A stretch of 50,365 nt of DNA from Cyclobacteriaceae bacterium (GTDB taxonomy: Bacteria > Bacteroidota > Bacteroidia > Cytophagales > Cyclobacteriaceae): positions 237,304 through 287,668 of the forward strand of contig JAPZUF010000004.1 of assembly GCA_027533395.1 (NCBI GenBank), in the 5' to 3' direction. How positions within the stretch are numbered: position 1 is the stretch's first letter; the number at the start of each line of letters is the position of its first letter. The position numbers and the translations under genes were made by a program. Positions 34,009 through 42,794 of this stretch are shown here, piece by piece. Under the pieces are notes generated by a model that saw only the letters and a program-made list of their open reading frames with translations, had not been told where the DNA came from and did not search any database.

Positions 34009-34779
34009 TTAAGCCGCTTTTTGAATGTTTTCGAGTTTAACTACCTTATTATGATTAAGGTTAATCACTTTAAAAGCAGCTAATACTTTTATCACCAGAT
34101 AAGTCGGGTCAATCTCATGCCAACGCACGCCACCAAAGTTGGCTCGCGAACCATGCTTGTGGTGATTGTTGTGGTAACTCTCACCCATCATTAAGAAATC
34201 TGTAGGCAAAAAGTTTCTGGAGGTATCTCCAACTTCATAATTTCTGTAACCATACTTATGGGCAAACCAATTGATAATGGCTCCATGGATGGGGCTCATT
34301 AAAAATTGTAATGGTAACAATAACCATAACCACCATTGTGTAGCGAATGCAGCATATACAGCAACGTAGATTGCGCCCCAAAAAATTCGGGATGGCCACG
34401 AACGGGCAAACTTATCGAAAGCTTCCCATTGAGGAACTCCTTCGGTAAAACGTTTTTCAGGAATGAACTTTTTATTGGCGATAGATGAATAAATTGTTTT
34501 GGTTTTCCACATCATGTTCCAAATTGTTTCATCGTATTTGGGAGAATGCGGATCATTTTCGGTGTCTGCAAAAGCATGGTGCATGCGGTGCATTACGCCA
34601 TAGCCATAAGGACTTAAATAGTTAGATCCTTGAAAAATCCAGGTAAGAACAAAAAATATTTTTTCTGTGGTTTTGTTCATTGTAAATGCTTTGTGAGAAG
34701 CATAACGATGCAGAAAAAAAGTTTGAAAAAAGAGCGACAAATACCAATGCGCTACAAAAAAGGAAATGATAATCCACAT
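34009..34779 (-). CDS. Membrane fatty-acid desaturase (acyl-CoA desaturase type)
   Basis: A 256-residue integral-membrane di-iron desaturase. The three histidine boxes are HRYASH, HRMHH and HNNHH (in SYHNNHHKHG), around four hydrophobic segments. Such enzymes insert a double bond into acyl chains with oxygen and reduced electron carriers. It lies directly downstream (82 bases) of an ECF-type sigma gene on the same strand and is the shorter of two desaturases in this region. Chain length and bond position cannot be predicted. Confidence 0.9.
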   Translation of the reverse strand: MWIIISFFVAHWYLSLFFQTFFLHRYASHKAFTMNKTTEKIFFVLTWIFQGSNYLSPYGYGVMHRMHHAFADTENDPHSPKYDETIWNMMWKTKTIYSSIANKKFIPEKRFTEGVPQWEAFDKFARSWPSRIFWGAIYVAVYAAFATQWWLWLLLPLQFLMSPIHGAIINWFAHKYGYRNYEVGDTSRNFLPTDFLMMGESYHNNHHKHGSRANFGGVRWHEIDPTYLVIKVLAAFKVINLNHNKVVKLENIQKAA

Positions 34780-34861
34780 GGTGTTAAACAGGTTAAATCA
34801 ATAAAATGCACTCTCGTGCAAACCTGTAAGACAAAGTTGTCTTTTGCTTGTGACAGAATTT

Positions 34862-35482
34862 TTAAAATTTATTTTTGATGGAAGCAGCTATATCTTTTTT
34901 CAACTGCTGAATCAGCTCCGAAGCGTTATTGTAATCGCATGCCTTTTGAAAACTTTCTACCCAGGCCGGTTTATCGGGTAATTCAAAATGAATTTTCGAT
35001 TTCTCTTCTTGCAATTTCTTTTTGGCACGACTTAACAATTGCCTGCAATGGTCTTTTTTCTTGTCGAGAATTTCTTGCAACGAATCGTAATCGTGATCGA
35101 ATACTTCTTTTAAGATAAAAACGGCACGTTCCAGCGGTTCTAATTTATGATGGATAACTTTTACAGCATCTTTAAAATTGATTTCGAAATCGAGTTTGCT
35201 GAGGTTTGCTTCTTTTACCTTATGCAAAAACTCAGGTATTTGTATGCTATCCCAGTAGGTAGTCTTTCTTTTTTTTAGCGATTGTAGGTGATTGAGACAA
35301 TGATTAGTTACTGCCTTTACGAGGTATGCTTTTGCATTTTCTACTTTATGGGTTTCGATGCTCAACCATTTTAAGAAAGTTTCCTGCACAATATCTTCTG
35401 CATCTGCTTTGCATCTAACCAGGTTATAGGCGATGGTTTGCAAAAGAGGTTGATACTGAGAAAAAGTTACAGCGGGATTCAT
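34862..35482 (-). CDS. ECF-type sigma-70 factor with C-terminal extension
   Basis: A 206-residue sigma factor. Region 2 is seen in LLQTIAYNLVRCKADAEDIV then QETFLKWL (about 13-40), region 4 in LEPLERAVFILKEVFDHDYD (about 118-137) with DKKKDHCRQLLSRAKKKL. This LEP-x-ER-x-VF-x-L-x-x-VF pattern is that of the SigJ/ECF41-like group, whose members carry an extra C-terminal domain; here the tail after residue 160 is short (about 45 residues) and lacks the SnoaL-like domain. It lies between two desaturase genes, which suggests it may control membrane fluidity; that is inference. No anti-sigma gene is adjacent. Confidence 0.85.
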   Translation of the reverse strand: MNPAVTFSQYQPLLQTIAYNLVRCKADAEDIVQETFLKWLSIETHKVENAKAYLVKAVTNHCLNHLQSLKKRKTTYWDSIQIPEFLHKVKEANLSKLDFEINFKDAVKVIHHKLEPLERAVFILKEVFDHDYDSLQEILDKKKDHCRQLLSRAKKKLQEEKSKIHFELPDKPAWVESFQKACDYNNASELIQQLKKDIAASIKNKF

Positions 35483-35596
35483 AAAATAAAAGGTAAAGAT
35501 AGGGCTTATATTTGGTAAAAACGGCAGATAAGTCTGTTAAACAAAAAGGCTTTAAAATCTGATTTTTGACAGGTTGTATGTGAAACACCACAGAAA

Positions 35597-36553
35597 ATGC
35601 GAACTTCGTTTTTCACTATTATGAATCAAACGATTGCAGCGCCTGAAACCAGAAGAAAACCATTATTAAAACAAGAAATTGCATTCTTGTTGGTTCATCT
35701 TTTGCCTTTAGCAGCACTTTTTACCGGAGCCACTTTTTTCGATTGGATGGTTTGTTTAGCACTTTACCTGGTCAGAATGTTTTGGGTTACCGGTGGCTAT
35801 CACCGCTATTTTGCACATAAGTCATACAAAACATCACGTTGGTTTCAGTTTGTAATCGCCTTTATGGCACAAACCACTGCGCAAAAAGGAGCGTTGTGGT
35901 GGGCTGCTCATCACCGCCATCATCATAGGCATAGCGATACCCCAGCCGATCCTCACTCTATGAAGATTTATGGCTTTTGGTATTCGCACATTGGTTGGAT
36001 TATCGGTCCGGATTTTAAAGAAACTGATTACAAAGTAATCGGTGATTATGCTAAATATCCGGAGTTGGTTTGGTTGAACAAACACTATTTAGTGCCACCA
36101 ACCATTTTAGCAATTGTTGTAACTGCTTTAGGCGCAATAGTAAATGGAAACGGATTGCAGGATTTCTTTACCAGCGCTGGACTATCCACCTTGTTTATCG
36201 GATTTTTTCTAAGCACTGTTATTTTGTACCACGCTACTTTTTCTATCAACTCGATTATGCATAAAGTGGGAACGCAACGTTATGAATCTGGTGATGAAAG
36301 TAGAAACTCATTGGTATTGGCACTCATTACCCTAGGCGAAGGCTGGCACAACAACCATCATTATTATGAAACGGCAGGGCGACAAGGATTTTTTTGGTGG
36401 GAAATCGACATTACGTATTATGTGTTGAAATTTTTTGAAAAGGTAGGATTGATTTGGGACTTAAAAGGCGTGCCCGATTATATCCTACATTCTAAAAACA
36501 AAGAAGAAGCTAAACAATTACGCAAAGCAAAAGAAGAGCTAATAAAAGCATAA
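35597..36553 (+). CDS. Acyl-CoA delta-9-type fatty-acid desaturase
   Basis: A 318-residue membrane di-iron desaturase of the classical stearoyl-CoA type. Histidine boxes are HRYFAH (GGYHRYFAHKSYK), HRHHHRHSD and HNNHHYYE (GEGWHNNHHYYE), with hydrophobic helix pairs between them. It should make monounsaturated acyl chains for membrane lipids. The start is ATG 35597 or ATG 35621 (MNQTIAAPETRRKP); the second gives a more typical N terminus. It is divergent from the sigma-factor gene, with TATATTTG at 35507-35514 as a possible -7 box, and is followed by a bidirectional terminator. Confidence 0.93.
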   Translation: MRTSFFTIMNQTIAAPETRRKPLLKQEIAFLLVHLLPLAALFTGATFFDWMVCLALYLVRMFWVTGGYHRYFAHKSYKTSRWFQFVIAFMAQTTAQKGALWWAAHHRHHHRHSDTPADPHSMKIYGFWYSHIGWIIGPDFKETDYKVIGDYAKYPELVWLNKHYLVPPTILAIVVTALGAIVNGNGLQDFFTSAGLSTLFIGFFLSTVILYHATFSINSIMHKVGTQRYESGDESRNSLVLALITLGEGWHNNHHYYETAGRQGFFWWEIDITYYVLKFFEKVGLIWDLKGVPDYILHSKNKEEAKQLRKAKEELIKA

Positions 36554-36554
36554 A

Positions 36555-36585
36555 AAAATCTGACTCGTTTAACAAGTCAGATTTT
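36555..36585. terminator. Bidirectional terminator between convergent genes
   Basis: AAAATCTGACT (36555-36565) pairs with AGTCAGATTTT (36575-36585) in a perfect 11-bp stem with a 9-base loop. It has A-rich sequence on one side and Ts on the other, so it can serve both the desaturase (plus) and the downstream minus-strand gene. Confidence 0.88.
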
Positions 36586-36605
36586 CTAGAATGTATAATG
36601 GATGA

Positions 36606-37148
36606 TTATAACCAAGAGATTTTATATTCATCAAACTCATCGCCATTGGCCACACTTTTTACATACTCAACTTTGGGAGAAATCACGCCAGTTTTGCGGA
36701 TGATTTCATCTAGCAAACCAAATTGAAGTGTGCTGTTAAAAGTTTGTGTTCTGCGCATGATGATGTATTTCTTACTGTTTTCAATGATTTCCCAACCGCG
36801 CTTTAAAGGATCTTGAATCATGGTACTGGCTACTTTAGCAAGACCGCTCATCGCTTCTTCAGGAGATGGTTTTTCCGGAATAAGTTTAAAAGCTACCATC
36901 GCATTGAAGGCAGTGTTTCCAATTTTACGGCCTAGTTTGCGTGTATTAGCCTGACCAATTTGCGATTCAATCCAATCGCACATATCATTATAAACCTTCA
37001 TTGAAACCATATTAGTTGGAGATGAAAGGTCTAAACCGGCAGCCATAGCTTTCAGTTTAGGATAATCTGTTTCGTTTTCTTTGTAAAGTTCGAGGATGTC
37101 GTTCACGAAAGCAGCTGCAAGCGTTACGTTGTCTGTAGAGTTATTCAT
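36606..37148 (-). CDS. Unknown 180-aa protein, perhaps HNOB/DUF2378-like
   Basis: A soluble 180-residue protein, helical in its first 110 residues (AAAFVNDILELYKENETDYP, ANTRKLGRKIGNTAFNAMVA) and with a beta-rich end (KKYIIMRRTQTFNSTLQFGL then VEYVKSVANGDEFDEYKISW). The layout resembles heme-NO-binding and DUF2378-type four-helix/beta proteins, but no proximal heme histidine is evident and I do not assign it. The ATG at 37148 is preferred; the longer frame has an implausible cysteine-rich start. It is separated from its neighbours by the terminator and by the tRNA promoter. Confidence 0.7.
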   Translation of the reverse strand: MNNSTDNVTLAAAFVNDILELYKENETDYPKLKAMAAGLDLSSPTNMVSMKVYNDMCDWIESQIGQANTRKLGRKIGNTAFNAMVAFKLIPEKPSPEEAMSGLAKVASTMIQDPLKRGWEIIENSKKYIIMRRTQTFNSTLQFGLLDEIIRKTGVISPKVEYVKSVANGDEFDEYKISWL

Positions 37149-37264
37149 AGGGCTTAATTTTAGGGTGCAATTATAGCAACAAGCCACAAAGAGAATGGTT
37201 TAAATAAGGTTAAAACATACATATCGTCATAGGGTAAAACTTTTTTAAAAAGAAATTTGAAAGA

Positions 37265-37295
37265 TTTGGAAATTCAGGAGGTAGCATTAAATTTG
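37265..37295 (+). promoter_or_regulatory. Promoter of the tRNA genes
   Basis: TTTG at 37265-37268, a 19-base spacer and TAAATTTG at 37288-37295 fit the Bacteroidota consensus fully. Transcription should begin about 25 bases before the tRNA-Gly. Confidence 0.7.
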
Positions 37296-37326
37296 CGTCC
37301 CGTTTGAACATAAAACGGCCAAAAAA

Positions 37327-37400
<74 letters not shown>

Positions 37401-37402
37401 AA

Positions 37403-37433
37403 AGCCCCTCTCCACGGAGAGGGGCTGTTTTTT
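37403..37433 (+). terminator. Terminator-like hairpin after tRNA-Gly
   Basis: AGCCCCTCTC/GAGAGGGGCT (37403-37412 with 37417-37426) forms a very stable 10-bp stem with a 4-base loop, followed by GTTTTTT. It lies only 18 bases before the next tRNA, so it may end one transcript or act in processing. Confidence 0.85.
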
Positions 37434-37450
37434 AAGAGGTTTCATAACCT

Positions 37451-37536
37451 GCCCGGGTGGTGGAATTGGTAGACACGCAGGACTTAAAATCCTGTGGGCA
37501 GTAATGTCTGTACGGGTTCAAGTCCCGTCCTGGGTA
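37451..37536 (+). tRNA. tRNA-Leu (anticodon TAA)
   Basis: An 86-base type II tRNA with a long variable arm (GTGGGCAGTAATGTCTGTAC region). The acceptor stem GCCCGGG pairs with CCTGGGT (two G-T pairs), the anticodon stem CAGGA/TCCTG holds loop CTTAAAA with anticodon TAA, and the T arm is CGGGTTCAAGTCCCG. The discriminator is A at 37536. It reads the UUA and UUG codons. Confidence 0.96.
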
Positions 37537-37545
37537 CAGATAAAA

Positions 37546-37571
37546 AGCTCCGCGAAAGTGGGGCTTTTTTT
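37546..37571 (+). terminator. Terminator after tRNA-Leu
   Basis: AGCTCCGC (37546-37553), loop GAAA and GTGGGGCT (37558-37565), with three G-T pairs, are followed by a run of seven Ts. Confidence 0.85.
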
Positions 37572-37663
37572 ATTTCAAGTCCTTCATAAAAAAGCAAAAC
37601 GTAGCATTGCTCATTCATCGCACTGCAACGGTTGAGAAATAAAATTCATCAACGTAAATATTT

Positions 37664-37752
37664 TGGGCGCCTTAGCCTTGCGGCTAACCGGGCTGTTCGG
37701 GGCTCCGGTGCTTCACTTCGCTACGCACCAAGCCCCTTCCATCCCTGGCGCA
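37664..37752. repeat. G+C-rich folded intergenic repeat, REP-like
   Basis: This block is much richer in G+C than its surroundings and contains stems TTAGCC/GGCTAA (37672-37677 with 37682-37687) and GGGGCT/AGCCCC (37699-37704 with 37731-37736), the latter enclosing GGTGC/GCACC (37707-37711 with 37725-37729). Its look is that of the interspersed intergenic repeats seen in many Bacteroidota genomes; this recollection was not checked. Confidence 0.65.
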
Positions 37753-37964
37753 AGAGAAACTTTGCACAACATTTTAAATCAGTTATGCTAATTACTAAAA
37801 AACTATAAACCAGAAATTAACGAACCCCTATACTAACAAACCTAATTTGGTGTAGAGCAAAATGCAGGTATAAATACATGTATAAACAGAAATACTTTTT
37901 AGAGTGAACATCCAACAAAGCGAAAACTTAAAAGCTATTTTCTAAAGTGTAATGAAGTTAACAA

Positions 37965-38888
37965 CTATTCTTTCTTGTAATCACCCGATTGAAAAACTTT
38001 AGGTGTAAAACCGGTTTCTTTTTTAAATACACGTATAAAATTTTGTACACTCTGAAAGCCCGTAAGAAAACTAACTTCTGAAACACTAATGGCAGGATTT
38101 TTTAAAAACTCTTTTGCTTGTGCAATTCTTTCGCGTAAAACGTAATCGCCAGGTGCATAACCAAATGCTTCCTTAAACTTGCGAAAGAAATTAGCGCGGC
38201 TCATACACGCTTTATTAGCCAGTGTGTGTAAGTCTATTTTTTCTCTTAAATTTTCTTTAATGTATTGTATAACATGTGCAAACCGATGATGGCTCGCCAT
38301 TTTTATATAGTTAGTTTCAAATAACTGTCGCGCCTGTGTTTGCATAAGCCTAACCATTAACTCTTGCAAAGCAAGTTTGGCCAAAATATCTTTTTCACGC
38401 CTTTGTTCTTTTATGCTGATGTGAATAATGCGGTTGATAATGTCTACCAATTCATTAGAATTTTTAAGATGAAACAATTTTTCATCAATCGTCCATCTTT
38501 CGTTTCGTTCAACTTTTGCAAAGTTTTCATTTAACAAATTAATGGTGTTTTGAATTTCATTTCCAGAAATTGCTAAGGCAATGCATTGCGTAGGATTTCC
38601 CAATTGCGCTTCCGGAAAATCAATATTCATTACTTCATTAGGCGCCACCACCACCGATTCACCCGGTAGATAATCAAAAGAGGCTTTTCCGTTTAGGTGC
38701 ATTACTTTTTTTCCGCGCAACATACTGGTGAGCACCATGTCGCCAAACACAAGGTTTACACTTTCAGCCTTTTGGTGCGTTTCAAAAATGTTTAACTCGC
38801 ACGTTTCTAAAGTAAATGCTGAACGATTCTCCACCAGCTTAAAAAGCGAGCGTTCGCGCGTAAAGGGTAAAAGAAATGGTGTAGCCAT
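37965..38888 (-). CDS. AraC-family transcriptional regulator
   Basis: A 307-residue regulator. The C-terminal 100 residues contain the paired helix-turn-helix of AraC proteins (IDLHTLANKACMSRANFFRK, then AISVSEVSFLTGFQSVQNFI and RVFKKETGFTPKVFQSG); the N-terminal part (about 1-190) is a cupin-like ligand-binding region (LNIFETHQKAESVNLVFGDM, YLPGESVVVAPNEVMNIDFP). It is divergent from an aldehyde dehydrogenase gene (127 bases between starts) and probably controls it together with the DUF779 gene, perhaps in response to an aldehyde or alcohol; the ligand is inferred. Confidence 0.92.
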   Translation of the reverse strand: MATPFLLPFTRERSLFKLVENRSAFTLETCELNIFETHQKAESVNLVFGDMVLTSMLRGKKVMHLNGKASFDYLPGESVVVAPNEVMNIDFPEAQLGNPTQCIALAISGNEIQNTINLLNENFAKVERNERWTIDEKLFHLKNSNELVDIINRIIHISIKEQRREKDILAKLALQELMVRLMQTQARQLFETNYIKMASHHRFAHVIQYIKENLREKIDLHTLANKACMSRANFFRKFKEAFGYAPGDYVLRERIAQAKEFLKNPAISVSEVSFLTGFQSVQNFIRVFKKETGFTPKVFQSGDYKKE

Positions 38889-39015
38889 TAAATAAATATA
38901 AAAAATTTCTGAAATCGATTGAAATGAGACTAACCATTAATTTTCTGATACGCATTGTTAATTCATAAAAAGAGCAGAGTAACAACTTTGGTGTATCAAC
39001 CAAATCTCTAAACCA

Positions 39016-40545
39016 ATGGAAACAGTATTAGAAAAAGAAACCAAGGTTTCTACACCCCGCCCCACATTTAAAAGTCATTACGATCATTTTATCGGAGGTC
39101 GATGGGTGGCTCCTTCAAGTGGCGAATATTTCGATAACATTTCGCCTATCGATGGCAAACCCTTCACAAAAGCAGCACGCGGAAATAAAGAAGATGTAGA
39201 AAAAGCATTGGATGCTGCACATAAGGCATTTGCATCGTGGTCTAAAACTTCGGCAGCACAACGTGCCAATGTATTATTGGCAATTGCCGACATTATGGAA
39301 AAAAATTCGGAGTTATTAGCACGTGTAGAAACTGTTGATAACGGCAAAGCCATTCGCGAAACACGCGCTGCTGATATTCCACTTAGTATAGACCACTTTC
39401 GATATTTTGCCGGAGTAATCCGTGCCGATGAAAGCACCATGTCGGAACACGATGAGTACACCATCAGCATAAATTTACAAGAACCACTCGGTGTAGTTGG
39501 TCAAATTATTCCGTGGAATTTTCCTCTCTTAATGGCTGCCTGGAAAATCGCACCTGCATTAGCAGCCGGATGTACAGTAGTAGTAAAGCCAGCAGAGCAA
39601 ACACCAACAAGCATAATGGTATTAATGGAATTAATACAAGATGTATTACCAGCCGGAGTGCTAAACGTTGTAACCGGTTTTGGAATAGAAGCCGGGAAAC
39701 CATTGGCAACTTCGCCACGCGTTGCAAAAGTGGCTTTTACAGGTGAAACAACAACCGGCCGATTGATAATGCAATACGCGAGCGAAAACCTTATTCCTGT
39801 AACCATGGAGTTAGGAGGAAAATCACCTAATATTTTTATGCCCAGCATTGCCGATGAAGACGATGAGTTTTTTGATAAGTGCGTAGAAGGTGCAGTAATG
39901 TTTGCCTTAAATCAAGGCGAAGTTTGCACGTGTCCGTCACGCATTTTAGTGCACGAAAAAATTTATGATAGATTTATGGAACGTGTTGTAAAGCGTACAC
40001 GTGCCATTAAAGTAGGAAACCCTCTGGCAGACGACACCATGATGGGCGCGCAAGCCAGTAACGATCAGTTCGAAAAAATTCTTTCTTATATGAAAATAGG
40101 AAAAGAAGAAGGAGCACAAGTATTATGTGGTGGCGATGCATTTCATTTAAACAGTGGCTTAGAAAAAGGCTATTACATACAACCAACCATTTTTAAAGGC
40201 CATAACAAAATGAGAATTTTTCAGGAAGAAATTTTTGGGCCTGTAACTTCTGTAACTACTTTTAAAACCAGAGAAGAAGCCATAAGCATAGCTAACGATA
40301 CCCTATATGGTTTAGGCGCGGGCTTATGGACACGCGATGCCCACGAAATGTACCAAATGCCACGCGCAATAGAGGCAGGGCGTGTGTGGGTAAATTGTTA
40401 CCATGCTTATCCGGCACATGCCCCATTTGGTGGCTATAAAAAATCTGGCTTTGGTAGAGAAACCCACAAAATGATGCTTAATCATTATCGCAATACCAAG
40501 AATATGCTTATTTCTTACAATAAAAATAAACTTGGCTTTTTCTGA
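39016..40545 (+). CDS. NAD-dependent aldehyde dehydrogenase, ExaC/AldB type
   Basis: A 509-residue aldehyde dehydrogenase that oxidises acetaldehyde or similar short aldehydes to acids. The cofactor and active-site motifs are [19 protein letters not shown] (about 167-185), FTGETTTGR (about 241-249), the general base E265 in MELGGKSPN and the nucleophile C304 in [10 protein letters not shown]. The [11 protein letters not shown] form and the length match the ExaC/AldB group. It is followed by a DUF779 gene, which is a common neighbour of this group, and divergent from an AraC-type regulator. Confidence 0.95.
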   Translation: METVLEKETKVSTPRPTFKSHYDHFIGGRWVAPSSGEYFDNISPIDGKPFTKAARGNKEDVEKALDAAHKAFASWSKTSAAQRANVLLAIADIMEKNSELLARVETVDNGKAIRETRAADIPLSIDHFRYFAGVIRADESTMSEHDEYTISINLQEPLGVVGQIIPWNFPLLMAAWKIAPALAAGCTVVVKPAEQTPTSIMVLMELIQDVLPAGVLNVVTGFGIEAGKPLATSPRVAKVAFTGETTTGRLIMQYASENLIPVTMELGGKSPNIFMPSIADEDDEFFDKCVEGAVMFALNQGEVCTCPSRILVHEKIYDRFMERVVKRTRAIKVGNPLADDTMMGAQASNDQFEKILSYMKIGKEEGAQVLCGGDAFHLNSGLEKGYYIQPTIFKGHNKMRIFQEEIFGPVTSVTTFKTREEAISIANDTLYGLGAGLWTRDAHEMYQMPRAIEAGRVWVNCYHAYPAHAPFGGYKKSGFGRETHKMMLNHYRNTKNMLISYNKNKLGFF

Positions 40546-40570
40546 TAAGTTTAGTGTTGAGGATGATCGG

Positions 40571-40590
40571 GCTTCTGCGAAAGCAGAAGC
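40571..40590. other. Intercistronic hairpin with GAAA tetraloop
   Basis: GCTTCTGC (40571-40578), loop GAAA and GCAGAAGC (40583-40590) form a perfect 8-bp hairpin between the aldehyde dehydrogenase and DUF779 genes, followed by a T-rich stretch (TCTCTCTTTATTTTT). It could attenuate transcription or protect the upstream mRNA. Confidence 0.75.
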
Positions 40591-40611
40591 TCTCTCTTTA
40601 TTTTTAAGTGT

Positions 40612-40974
40612 ATGATACAACGAGTAACAGTAACAGATAAGGCAATTGCGCTTATCGAAAAGTTAAAGGCAATGCATGGCCCTTTACTTTTTCACCAAAG
40701 CGGAGGTTGTTGCGATGGCTCTCAGCCTATGTGCTTTGCAGCAGGAGAGTTTAAAATAAGTGAAGACAACGATGTAAAACTTGGGGATGTACACGATTGC
40801 CCGTTTTACATGGGCAAAGATCAGTATACCTATTGGGCACACACACAATTGCAAGTAGATGCAGCGCCTGGGCGTGGTTCCAGTTTCTCGCTTGAAATAC
40901 CGTTGGGCTACAGGTTTATTATTCGTTCACGCTTATTTACCGAAGATGAGTTAGCCTTATTAAAAGAGAATTGA
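40612..40974 (+). CDS. DUF779-family protein
   Basis: A 120-residue protein of the DUF779 family, which is very often encoded next to ExaC/AldB-type aldehyde dehydrogenases; its biochemical role is unknown. Conserved features seen here are HQSGGCCDGSQPMCF (about 23-37), HDCPFYMGKDQYTYWAHTQL (about 61-80) and GYRFIIRSRLF (about 102-112). The cysteines in SGGCCDG, PMCF and HDCPF could bind metal. It begins 66 bases after the dehydrogenase stop, with a hairpin between them. Confidence 0.88.
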   Translation: MIQRVTVTDKAIALIEKLKAMHGPLLFHQSGGCCDGSQPMCFAAGEFKISEDNDVKLGDVHDCPFYMGKDQYTYWAHTQLQVDAAPGRGSSFSLEIPLGYRFIIRSRLFTEDELALLKEN

Positions 40975-41009
40975 TTTTTACATCAAAACTACAATTTCAA
41001 TTTTAAGAT

Positions 41010-41882
41010 TTAACTTTCTTTAACTTCTAAATGAGGCTTTTCTAAATGTCTTTGTTTCCATCGATTATGCGACCAAAGCCAATTAGCAGGTTGTTGTTGT
41101 ATGGATGCCTCTATACCTTTTACATAAGTTTTTATTACTGATAAGTCTTCTTTCGAATAGGGTGGTTCTCCGCAAGGCAACAAGGTAATTTCATAATAAC
41201 CTCGCTTCACTTTTTTTACAGAAGCATAAAACACAGGATACTGCATAAGTGTTGCCATCTGTTGAGAACCGAAAAAGAAGGCAGTCTCCTGATTTAAAAA
41301 AGTTGTGCTGTAATATTTATCATTATGACCAGGATATTGGTCGGCAACGATAGCTGTAGCACGAACGATATCTTTTCTCTTTACAATTTCGCGGGCTACT
41401 TGATAACGCTCGATAGGATACGATCCAAATCGCGAACGAATAGCTAACATTACCTTATCAAAAAATTTATTTTGCACAGCTTGGTATACAAAATCTATTT
41501 TCATGGGTAAACTAACAACACCTGAAACTAGCAACCACTCCCAATTAAATTGATGAGAAGATAATAAGATAACAGATTGTTGTTTGTTGGCATAACTTTG
41601 TAAAATCGATGGATTAGTAAAGCGCATTCTATCTTTAAGTTCTTTCGCTGAAAGATTTAAAAGCTTAATGGTTTCAAAAGCGTAATCACAAAGGTTTTTA
41701 AAAAAAATTTTCTCGATGTAAGCGAGTTCTTTCTGATTCTTTTCCGGGAATGCTTTTGCCAAATTTCTTCGAATCATCTTTCTACGGTACTTAACGATAT
41801 AGAAACCAATTACAAAAAAGAAATCGGCCATCATATATAAAGCTCTGAGTGGGAGCCAAGCGAAAAGTCTAATAAAGAGCAT
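41010..41882 (-). CDS. Lysophospholipid acyltransferase, LpxL/HtrB lipid A type
   Basis: A 290-residue inner-membrane-associated acyltransferase of the lipid A biosynthesis (LpxL/LpxM) family, which adds a secondary acyl chain to lipid A or related lipids. An N-terminal membrane segment (LPLRALYMMADFFFVIGFYI, about 11-30) is followed by the catalytic HX4E motif in SSHQFNWEW (about 107-115) and the later blocks AIVADQYPGHNDKYYS and AFFFGSQQMATLMQYPVFYA. The C terminus has PANWLWSHNRWKQR, typical of the family. Single gene, divergent from the SDR gene. Confidence 0.9.
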   Translation of the reverse strand: MLFIRLFAWLPLRALYMMADFFFVIGFYIVKYRRKMIRRNLAKAFPEKNQKELAYIEKIFFKNLCDYAFETIKLLNLSAKELKDRMRFTNPSILQSYANKQQSVILLSSHQFNWEWLLVSGVVSLPMKIDFVYQAVQNKFFDKVMLAIRSRFGSYPIERYQVAREIVKRKDIVRATAIVADQYPGHNDKYYSTTFLNQETAFFFGSQQMATLMQYPVFYASVKKVKRGYYEITLLPCGEPPYSKEDLSVIKTYVKGIEASIQQQPANWLWSHNRWKQRHLEKPHLEVKES

Positions 41883-41985
41883 ACTTGATTAATTGCGCCA
41901 AGTTAAGCAAGTATTTGTATTTTTAACCTTTAGAAGACAGAAATGGACTGATGCGGGCATCTACCCATAAAGTGTATTAATAAAA

Positions 41986-42792
41986 ATGAAGAATAAAATC
42001 GTATTGATTACAGGTGCAACTTCGGGCATAGGAAAAGCCTTGGCTTTTGAATTTGGTAAGCAGGGTAGCCAAGTTGCTATAACCGGCAGAAGAGAAAAAG
42101 AATTGCAAGAGGTTAAACAACAATTAGAGAACCAAGGAATTTCCTGCCTTGCCATTACAGGTGATGTAAGCATCGAAGCAGATGCCAAACAAATGGTTGA
42201 GCAAACTGTAAAGCATTTTGGGGCATTGGATATTTTAATTAATAATGCGGGCATATCTATGCGGGCACTCTTTCAAGATTTAGATATAGAAGTGTTTAAA
42301 AAAGTAATGGATATTAATTTTTACGGAACTGTTTACTGTACGAAATACGCTTTACCTCACATCTTACAAACAAAAGGTTCAATTGTTGGCATCTCTTCTA
42401 TCAATGGAAGAAGAGCCACACCAGCGCGCAGCGCTTACTCTGCATCAAAATATGCGATGGAAGGTTTTTTAGAATCAATTCGCATGGAAGTAATGAAAAA
42501 AGGTGTGCATGTTTTGTCAGTTTGTCCTGGCTTTACGGCCTCGAATATTCGTAACACTGCGCTTACTGCAGATGGTAAAATACAAGGAGAATCGCCAAGA
42601 GCAGAAGGTAAAATGATGAGTGCAGAAGAAACGGCACATCACATATACAAGGCCGTTATTAACAGGCGAAGAGATTTAATTTTAACATTTCAGGGTAAGT
42701 TGGCGGTATGGCTAACGAAGTGGATGCCCGGCACCATGGATAAAATTACCTATAACTTTATGGCCAAAGAGCCGGACTCCCCCTTCAAATAA
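41986..42792 (+). CDS. Short-chain dehydrogenase/reductase
   Basis: A 268-residue classical SDR with the NAD(P) motif TGATSGIG (about 7-14), NNAG (about 85-88), the catalytic serine in GISSINGRR and the YSASK tyrosine-lysine pair (YxxxK, about 152-156). R33-R34 after the second strand (ITGRREKE) favours NADPH. Substrate unknown. The C-terminal extension (GKLAVWLTKWMPGTMDKITY) suggests a membrane-associated helix as in DHRS7/KDSR-like members. It ends 2 bases before the end of the convergent DUF3857 gene. Confidence 0.92.
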   Translation: MKNKIVLITGATSGIGKALAFEFGKQGSQVAITGRREKELQEVKQQLENQGISCLAITGDVSIEADAKQMVEQTVKHFGALDILINNAGISMRALFQDLDIEVFKKVMDINFYGTVYCTKYALPHILQTKGSIVGISSINGRRATPARSAYSASKYAMEGFLESIRMEVMKKGVHVLSVCPGFTASNIRNTALTADGKIQGESPRAEGKMMSAEETAHHIYKAVINRRRDLILTFQGKLAVWLTKWMPGTMDKITYNFMAKEPDSPFK

Positions 42793-42794
42793 CA

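Larger units (their letters stand above)
37537..37964. other. Long intergenic stretch after the tRNAs
   Basis: No convincing gene. It holds the tRNA-Leu terminator, then AT-rich sequence, the G+C-rich folded repeat at 37664-37752, and another 200 AT-rich bases before the end of the AraC gene. A plus-strand open frame reported over the tRNAs (37342-37635) is an artefact. Confidence 0.8.

Noticed and set aside
39084-39470. Minus-strand open frame of 128 codons
   Set aside because: It is antisense to the aldehyde dehydrogenase, whose motifs are clear; a shadow frame.
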